From: Fusarium oxysporum f. sp. lycopersici 4287
Lineage: Eukaryota; Ascomycota; Sordariomycetes; Hypocreales; Nectriaceae
Length of the DNA: 64,000 nt
Assembly: GCF_000149955.1 (NCBI RefSeq)
Contig: NC_030990.1
Coordinates: forward strand, 4,081,482 to 4,145,481
Direction of reading: 5' to 3'
Position numbers and translations under genes: made by a program. The notes below the pieces were generated by a model. The model did no database searches. It was not told where the DNA came from and saw nothing but the letters and a program-made list of their open reading frames with translations. Positions 58,401 to 64,000 of this stretch are shown piece by piece. The number at the start of each line of letters is the position of its first letter. Within the stretch, counting starts at the first letter, position 1.

Positions 58401-59865
58401 TGATGACTTGGCGAACGAGGAGGGAATTGCAGATGAGGAAGACGACCATGAATCCGAAGCCGACGCACGATGGCCAGCCCATTATGTCGATTAAGTAGTA
58501 GATTGTGACGATGACTTTTATGGGCGTTGCTACAACGCGGGGAAACTCCCAGAATCGTTGGGATATCTCATAAGTATCTCCGCGAATTAGGTTGACTACC
58601 TTTGCGTTTGAAGCTTGATGGTCTTGTGTTGGTTTTTCTGCTGGCCTGGACTTGTTGTGGCCGCAGCATTTGTTGAAGAATCTGCCAAAGCGACTTGAAG
58701 AAGTGTCATTTCCTTCAACGCCAGATGAGGGGTCTTTCTCTGTCATTTCGGACCCTGGGACGGCTCTTGTGAGGAGTTTGCTGAATAGACCGATGAATGT
58801 CTCGCCGCGACTTCGTTCGTAAGCCTTGCGGGAGTACCATCCTGACGACGTTCTTGCGATTTGACGGATGGTGTCGATGCTGAGAATAACGACACACCAG
58901 AGCCCAGCTTCTGCAGGGTCGTTCTTGTCGAGGGATTGATAAAGCTTGCTTGTAAGACGAAGATTAGAAACTTCAGCGACTCGTTCAAGAATGGCTGCAA
59001 ATGTGCCGATGAGAAGATCTAGGCCGTTTGCTTCGATGAGACATGGAAGAAGCTTGCCCTTGAGCGTTCGGAATACCTGGTGCAGTCTCCAGTGCTGAAA
59101 CTCATATGGTAGCTGCCAGACGTCCTCAATGGCGATCTCTCGTTTTTGGGCGATTTTTGATAGGGGGTTTACCCATCTCATGGTCCAGAATTGGAAGAGG
59201 GTGAGGTTATCTTCAGGGCTTCGGACGTGGTTTGATGGAGCGGCTTTGGCGTTTCCGATATTTGACGAACCCCAGAATGGGTTTCGAAGGGGCATGTTCA
59301 TAATGACCAGAATTGCCAAGATCTCAAGGGTGAGGTGTCCAATTTCGAAGGGATTGATTGAGTTGACCTTGAAGCTGAGATAATAGATCGCTCTAAGGGT
59401 TAGAGTAGTTGCCATCATGAGAAAATACTGTAACATCAACAACTTGGGAGCTTGGACAGGTCTACCCAGAACCGTAACCAACGCCACAACAGTCCAAGGC
59501 ACGAGCTCCATAAACGAAGCTTTGTGACGAGAATGAACAATAGCAGAACTAATAGCCAGCCCCAGCCCAAGCAGGGCAATGAGCAGAAGACACAAAGTCC
59601 AAAAAGTCCATTTCCTCTCCTTGGGATGAAACGGTGGCGGCTCTTGCGCAAACGGTTGTAACCAGCGGGGAGTAAACCGTGACAACGGCGTTCGACAAAG
59701 GTAAAGCAAAAGTATCGAACACGAAGCTATATCAAGACTGAGCATAACGCCCACTTCTCGTTTCGGCCATGATGTACCCCATGTTTGGTACAGTGGCTGG
59801 TCTGTGGGTATGTAGTTGAAGAGCTGCTTCGAGAAGCTGGCGTGGTAGAGGTCTACAGCTGCCAT
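55477..59865 (-). CDS. ABC transporter, subfamily C (MRP/Ycf1-like)
   Basis: Single-exon full-length ABCC exporter of 1462 aa. I start at the ATG 59865 (MAAVDLYHASF); the frame remains open a few codons further only through a TTG. An N-terminal TMD0-like part with several helices is followed by TMD1 (opening NLTLFQFWTMRWVNPLSKIA). NBD1 has Walker A GKVGSGKSSLL (near 57835), signature LSGGQKARVALARA (near 57570) and Walker B ILLLDDPLAALD. After a charged linker comes TMD2 (GIYLRYMGAGGWHLWVFLSL). NBD2 has Walker A GRTGSGKSTIANAL (near 56040), signature LSQGQRQLVGICRA (near 55760) and Walker B LVILDEATASID. Both ATP sites look complete, although signature 2 has LSQGQ, common in this subfamily. 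It is probably a vacuolar or plasma-membrane exporter of conjugates or toxic metabolites; the substrate is unknown. Confidence 0.95.
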   Translation of the reverse strand: MAAVDLYHASFSKQLFNYIPTDQPLYQTWGTSWPKREVGVMLSLDIASCSILLLYLCRTPLSRFTPRWLQPFAQEPPPFHPKERKWTFWTLCLLLIALLGLGLAISSAIVHSRHKASFMELVPWTVVALVTVLGRPVQAPKLLMLQYFLMMATTLTLRAIYYLSFKVNSINPFEIGHLTLEILAILVIMNMPLRNPFWGSSNIGNAKAAPSNHVRSPEDNLTLFQFWTMRWVNPLSKIAQKREIAIEDVWQLPYEFQHWRLHQVFRTLKGKLLPCLIEANGLDLLIGTFAAILERVAEVSNLRLTSKLYQSLDKNDPAEAGLWCVVILSIDTIRQIARTSSGWYSRKAYERSRGETFIGLFSKLLTRAVPGSEMTEKDPSSGVEGNDTSSSRFGRFFNKCCGHNKSRPAEKPTQDHQASNAKVVNLIRGDTYEISQRFWEFPRVVATPIKVIVTIYYLIDIMGWPSCVGFGFMVVFLICNSLLVRQVIKLERQRTGHSDRRAQAVAHFVEASRPLKLNGWTSSWRDRILRFRDVEMRKRFHISIVNATISTINVFGGAVYPFASICLYTLILGRGLPNDVIWPSLQLFAQLEASTREAFDLISAVWKCTIPVERVNKYMSEPDRDEDAFNGCEARDIEFNKASFARPSTDHLVLRDLTLKFSTGLTVVRGKVGSGKSSLLLAILNELEHKSGHFSRADEPISYAQQLPWLQNKSIRDNITFHETFDSARYRDVISACALIPDFATFPMGDQTKLEEGGIGLSGGQKARVALARAVYSSCRILLLDDPLAALDHDTASYIVQRFLCGPLAKARTIVLVTHRDDLVLRHADQVIDINDGYAHVLTPTELKEELEHPHLFNSGAAEVQPHEMPNEHVSEELPSDKGLPEEVTETGAIPIGIYLRYMGAGGWHLWVFLSLFYGLSRYCDIARARLLEAWGHESANFETLIESEYWGLPNPNQNPRPWLYVLAGLSIAQIVSYASAQVLLASISIRAAQRLFRIAIDRVSKASFRYHDITPTGQLKNRLISDMGMVDGGILAPLEQFVFNLVALSLSLFAIMTHQVFLVGVIFVVAILFAYFYRIYVPASRCLRRMEMRYLTPIIANIGVMQDGLVTIRALKVESRFQKKHLEAVDDFQKHDHFFWSMTFWLDFRLGMSSAIMRTILVLSMVYMGTPASAVGFVLTQTNIAMIAVQQLCEKFAALQLDAVSLERVDALNRIPEEPSGDIEPPQDWPRPCDSVRFQDMSFKYADDLPAVLDNVSFEIPGGSTCAVLGRTGSGKSTIANALLVTQAPYSGAVSIGSIDLAYINRTALRNRVTFIQQDPILFPGTLHDNIDPEAKFSDQECTNAIHRVLGTDWGLETRIDAGGKNLSQGQRQLVGICRAVLRRSGLVILDEATASIDRGTAAMVQRILRQELRESTVITIAHRLEAVEDATWCLRLDRGRVVECGPANDIGRNAGEVADI

Positions 59866-60647
59866 ACTGGCAAACAGCCAGAGTTCCAAGGTAGATCAAC
59901 TGGATAAAGTTTTAGCTCATCAAGACTTTGAGATAAACGGCGAGAGTCAAAATAGGACGTAAAATAGAGCGTAGTAAATAGAAAGCGTAACAAATGGAGG
60001 CAAGATGTCAATGGGTGCTAGAATGGCTTGGTAGGTATACAATGGCTTGGGAGATTCGAGACATAATAAAGCAAAAGCTGGCTGTACAGAACAGAGACGT
60101 GAAAAACATACAAATGGCGTTTGTTATGTTATGTCCGGGAGCTGGGCGATTCACACATAGGAAAAGTTTATTCGCAGGGCGTTACTGATGGGAAAAGAGA
60201 GCACAACATATATATAATGACGAATTATAAGCCATTGGCTCACTGTACAGAGATGAAACAATTCATATGAATCAGATGTTATAACGGCATTGTGTATCAA
60301 TGGCAGAGACAAGGTGAGTGAGAGAAGAGACGCTGGCGGTGAATATGGATTTTCTGTCCCTGTTGCGGTTGGCATCAGACCAGAGACCCTTGGATGTCCA
60401 ATGAGATGCTAGTGGAGAAATATGTCGTTGTTGAGCGTGGAGTATTTCTCCGGATACGGCTTGGTACAGATATTCGCTGATCATTGGCATGGGGGTTGGA
60501 TGTTAACGTAGGATTCAACTCAACTCAACGATGTGGTGATCTGCAACTCAGAGGCACAGTGAAATGAATTGTTTCGTCTGTTCTGTTTGTGATTAAAAAT
60601 ATAACGCTCTCAACCAATGCCGTAACAGTTTTTTTCTTCTTTTTTAT
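59866..60647. other. Intergenic region, ABC transporter promoter
   Basis: 782 bp between the ABCC start and the stop of the BIM1-like gene, both minus strand. Several short A/T runs and a TATATATAATG near 60210 are present; no gene seen. Confidence 0.55.
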
Positions 60648-61395
60648 TTACATAAGTAGAGCTCCTCCGGCAAACGCCATGGTCATTAAAGTTATCATGC
60701 CGACGCCGTTTGCTGACCAAGCCTGCAGCGCCGCGACAGCGTTGTCGCTCGTTGTCGAGGATGCAGCTGAGCCGGTACCTGTAGCAGTGCCTGAAGCGGT
60801 GCCGCTTGATGAAGAATCGGCTTTTGAGTCGTTGCCGACAAGCGCGGAGAGTTTGTCGTCGTCGACGAATGAGGCCTTCACCGAGGTTGCGTTCTTGCAG
60901 TCGCTGGGAGGATCGGCTTTGCCCTTGACGAAGTTGGCAGCGATACACTTATCCTTTTATTAGCATTAACTTATGAAGTTTGGAGCAGGGACGTACCTGG
61001 TAGAGAAGACCGTCGACGGCGGAGGATACAACGTTGACCCAGCCCTTCTTGCCAGCGTATTTCTCGGGGACAGTGACCTGCGGCTGGCAGAAATCACCAA
61101 GACCGCTTTGCTGAACAATAGGAAAGACTTGCTCCCAATCTCCATCAGCCTTCTCATTGAGGGTCACGCGGAAAAGCCAATTGCCCTGCTGGTGAGTTGA
61201 TCGCAGAGCAATAGCCTCGCCGCCGACGTGAAAGTCAACGAGCTTGTCCTTGGAGAGGTCAGGTGTGAAGCCGCCGCAGGGAGACTTGTCCTCGTCGTCG
61301 TCTTTGAAACCGATGGAGTCGGGATACTTGACTTCGAAGTGGGCGAGGGAGATGCCGCAGAGGAGAGCGGTTGAGAGGAGTGTAGAGGAGCGCAT
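60648..61395 (-). CDS. BIM1-like (X325) copper-binding GPI-anchored protein
   Basis: Secreted protein of 232 aa in two exons (60997-61395 and 60648-60947; 49-bp intron). The signal peptide MRSSTLLSTALLCGISLA is followed directly by HFEVKYPDSIGF, so cleavage exposes an N-terminal histidine, the first ligand of the copper histidine brace in LPMO-like X325/BIM1 proteins. For the intron I took the acceptor that gives LYQCIAANFVKGK. Four cysteines for two disulphides are visible (SPCGGF, GDFCQPQ, QCIAANF, SDCKNA). A second candidate ligand is in VDFHVGGEA. A stalk rich in S, T, G and A follows, then the hydrophobic C-terminus GMITLMTMAFAGGALLM, a GPI signal. Members of the family bind Cu(II) but do not oxidise polysaccharides; BIM1 of Cryptococcus aids copper uptake with Ctr1. 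The next gene, divergently transcribed, is a metalloreductase. Confidence 0.92.
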
Positions 61396-62778
61396 TTTGA
61401 TGTGTTATGGGGGAAAGTATTGTGTGTGTGGTTTGAGAGAGCTGCGCTGGGCTGGAGTGGTGGGCGGCTGAGCTGCTTTTGTAGGAGTTGCGGATATCGG
61501 CAAGGGGATGAGGGAGAGGCTGAACTAGTGTGAGCTGTGTTTCGCTAACAAGGTATGTTATGGTGTCAAATATCAGGCCGTTGTGAGAAATGACCTTCCA
61601 TTGGGATCATCCAACTCAAATACTTTGCTGTGATAACATTTTCGACTCATGTAGTCAGATATTATACCAACTCAAGTTATACATATTTCCAATTTCACAG
61701 CATGAGCACACAGCATCTGCAAACTCCCCATCATGAAAGCTACGTCATTGAGGCTCTGTGCTCCCATGATGAACCCTTCCCATCAATGCAAGCCATCTCA
61801 CTAGCCTGAAGCAATTCACGCCAATTCCACATCAAACGCCCATATAAAACACCCAAAGCCTCAAAAAACGCCCATTCTTCAACGTCGCAGAGAATTCTAC
61901 AGCAGAGTCTAGCAGTGCAAGCCTCCATCACCAAATGCCGTGTTAGTGGTGGAGAGTAATTAAGAGCACGTTTCGTTCTACCTACCCCAAAAGTCTAGAC
62001 CTCGCAGGGAAAAACAGGGGTCCTTGACGTGCGGAGGAGCCAATCAGAACAGGAGCGTGCACGGACCTGAGGTTGTTTGAGCAAGTTTTCTCTCTTGTTA
62101 GTGAGCGAGTTTTTGTCAGACCATGGACGTTGAATCACAATGAGAAGGTTTAATGATGGTGATAAGTATCGGATATTCGGCATGCACGGATAGAACGGAT
62201 ACATTTTGGGGGATATTCGAAAGAGATGGTAGTTGGGAGTTTGAGTTTTAGTAATTTATGCGCAATTTGACGGCTGTTCGACGTTTCTACTGCCGGGTGT
62301 AGCCTCAAAGTATCAAGCTCGCATCGCTTGATTGCTCAATCTAAAGAGGTTAGTTGCAGATACAAGCGATCTGATGGGCATCTCGTCTGGCAACCGCACT
62401 CCGCGGGGTTAACTCTTCTTCACTACCTTATCCAACATCAGCACTCGGGCTCTTCATACCCGGCAACCTGTGACCTTCACATCTTGTTCGATACAGTCAC
62501 CGTAAGCCAAGAAGCGGTTTCATCATATCAACTTGCTCATTCATTCTCACCTGAGTGTCAACAAGTCACACAATCGGAGGGAAACTGGACACTTGCACTC
62601 AAACAAAACTTGACTTGTTTGCAGGTAACATGAGCAACTGAAGCGAAAGACAATACCATCATAGCAGGATTATTTATGAGCCAGAGACACACTGGCTCTA
62701 TCACGACGCTGGCCGTCTGGATCGTCCCTTCAACTCAAGTCACATCGAACCCGCGCCATCGGCGCATCATAGCTCATC
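61396..62778. other. Shared divergent promoter, BIM1-like / metalloreductase
   Basis: 1.4 kb between two outward-facing starts. Motifs I can see include TTTGCTG at 61624-61630, similar to core copper-regulator sites (GCTG- or GCTC-type), with TGATAA directly after it at 61631-61636, and GTGATAAG at 62159-62166 followed by ATCGGATAT. These are short and could be chance. No gene is seen inside. Confidence 0.5.
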
Positions 62779-64000
62779 ATGGATATGGACCACATGCATC
62801 ATGATCCCGGCTTGCGGATGGAAGTCAATTATGCCTTTGCCCGTGGATACTGGTATACCATCGCTGGTGTCGTCGGCGCACTCGCTGCTATTCGTGGCAT
62901 CAACTACCTCGACGCTCAGCAAAGGTATGCCATATTGATGACTTCTTGTCGAACACACTGACACTTCGCCAGACTAAAAGCATGTCGCGATCCATCAATA
63001 GACCATCCAACACGTCCACGAGGAGCATTCAGTCAAGCATGGGCGACATCAACCGCCGTCGTTCGCGAAATGGGCCATCCACAATATTACATCCCCATCA
63101 ATGGCCTTCGATGGGCGACACCACTTCCACTCGGTCGAATTATCGTTCTAGCATGTTATTGGGTCGTTATTGTCTACTTGATGAGCTGGAAGGTTTCACA
63201 GAACGACGTGTACTACTGGGAGCGCATCGGATATCGCAACGCATGGGTCACTTTAACCCAGTTCCCGCTGCTCTACCTTTTGGCGACAAAGGTCAACGTT
63301 ATCGGATTCCTGATAGGGAGCAGTCATGAGAGGCTCAACTGGCTGCATCGATGGGTTGCGCGGACCATGTTTGTCACTGCGACGGTTCATGGCTTTCACT
63401 TCTGGACTATGTGGGTGCGCGCCGAGTTCCTTGACTATGCCCTTCAGATTATGCCGCTGGTCAAGTATGGACTTGCAGCTTGGGCTATCCTGCTTTGGAA
63501 CGTTATTACAGGAATTGTTCCCATTCGGAGACTTTCGTATGAGGTTTGGGTGGCTCAGCATGTGCTCACCAGTATCATTATGCTGTGGTTGCTCCACAAG
63601 CATATTCCCTCAAATGCCCGATGGCTGCTGTGGATGAGTGTTTCGTTCCTCGTTTTTGACCGAGCCATGAGATGGGCACTTTTGCTATGGCAAAATGTCC
63701 GTCTTCGACCACAAGGAACTGAGTGTCAGGGTATGAAGCACCTTGGGCATCGAGTCGTTACCCGCGTTGTTGGACAAGCCACCACTGTCGTTACCATCAA
63801 GGATGTGCACTTCAAGTGGAAGGCAGGACAGCATATTTACCTCTGGGTTCCACGTCTTGGACCCTTCGAAGCGCACCCATACACAATCGCATGTGCGCAT
63901 AAGCTCGAAGGCGCATGTTGCTGCAACAGCATCCAGCTTGTCGTGCGCGCCCATAACGGATTCTCCAAACGACTACACGAATATGCGACGAAGAATTCGG
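62779..64000 (+). CDS. Ferric/cupric reductase, FRE family (3' end outside window)
   Basis: Transmembrane metalloreductase, at least 390 residues visible. Exon 1 is 62779-62924, the 48-bp intron is 62925-62972, and exon 2 runs from 62973 past the window edge. The protein opens MDMDHMHHDPGLRMEVNYAF, a His/Met-rich outer end, then a first helix (YWYTIAGVVGALAAIRGINY). The ferric-reductase core has paired haem histidines: LNWLHRWVARTMFVTATVHG and QHVLTSIIMLWLLHKHIP. The FAD-binding region begins at HRVVTRVVGQATTVVTIKDV, with WKAGQHIYLWVP and the FAD motif HPYTIACAH. The NADPH-binding part is outside the window. Such enzymes reduce Fe(III) or Cu(II) at the surface for uptake. The neighbouring divergent gene encodes a copper-binding surface protein, which favours a copper or iron role. 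Confidence 0.93.

Overview
This is a nuclear segment of a filamentous ascomycete, most likely a Fusarium. Genes are intron-poor, with GT-AG introns of about 43-79 bp and clear CTAAC-like branch sites. Protein content is typical of a Sordariomycete core chromosome. A miniature impala (mimp-type) element at 22191-22404 points to the F. oxysporum group or a close relative; this is an inference from its terminal repeat. Two runs of N (2674-3355 and 51912-52282) are assembly gaps, and each hides part of a gene.

Layout. 1-10 kb: a long gene-free stretch, then ACC1 (acetyl-CoA carboxylase, +), whose start lies in the first gap. 12-17 kb: a large protein joining a HeLo-like N-terminus, a degenerate kinase and a trypsin-like protease (+), then a CCDC25/NFACT-R-type gene (-) with a broken splice junction. 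19.6-20.1 kb: a very short velvet-domain protein (-). 20-26 kb: a gene-poor tract holding the mimp. 26-28 kb: an MFS transporter (+). 28.3-31.1 kb: a secreted subtilase (-). 32.9-34.9 kb: an ACR3 arsenite exporter (+) tail to tail with a cysteine-rich bZIP factor (-). 35.4-38.9 kb: BolA-like BOL3 (+) and arginyl-tRNA synthetase with two possible starts (-). 39.4-41 kb: a bestrophin-type channel (-). 41-45.5 kb: a second gene-poor tract. 45.6-51.1 kb: a DUF3431 membrane protein, Mediator subunit 22, a GPI-anchored WSC protein and twinfilin, all (+). 51.5-52.8 kb: a succinate/fumarate-type mitochondrial carrier (-) interrupted by the second gap. 55.5-59.9 kb: a single-exon ABCC transporter (-). 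60.6-64 kb: a BIM1-like (X325) copper-binding GPI protein (-) divergent from a ferric/cupric reductase (+) that runs off the right edge.

Most genes are housekeeping and unrelated in function. Three local associations deserve attention. ACR3 and its bZIP neighbour look like a small arsenic-response unit. The BIM1-like protein and the metalloreductase share one intergenic region and could form a copper-acquisition pair. The HeLo/pseudokinase/protease protein combines parts known from fungal cell-death and self-recognition proteins and is the best candidate here for an undescribed system. Functions are inferred by recognising protein families by eye; no database search was run.
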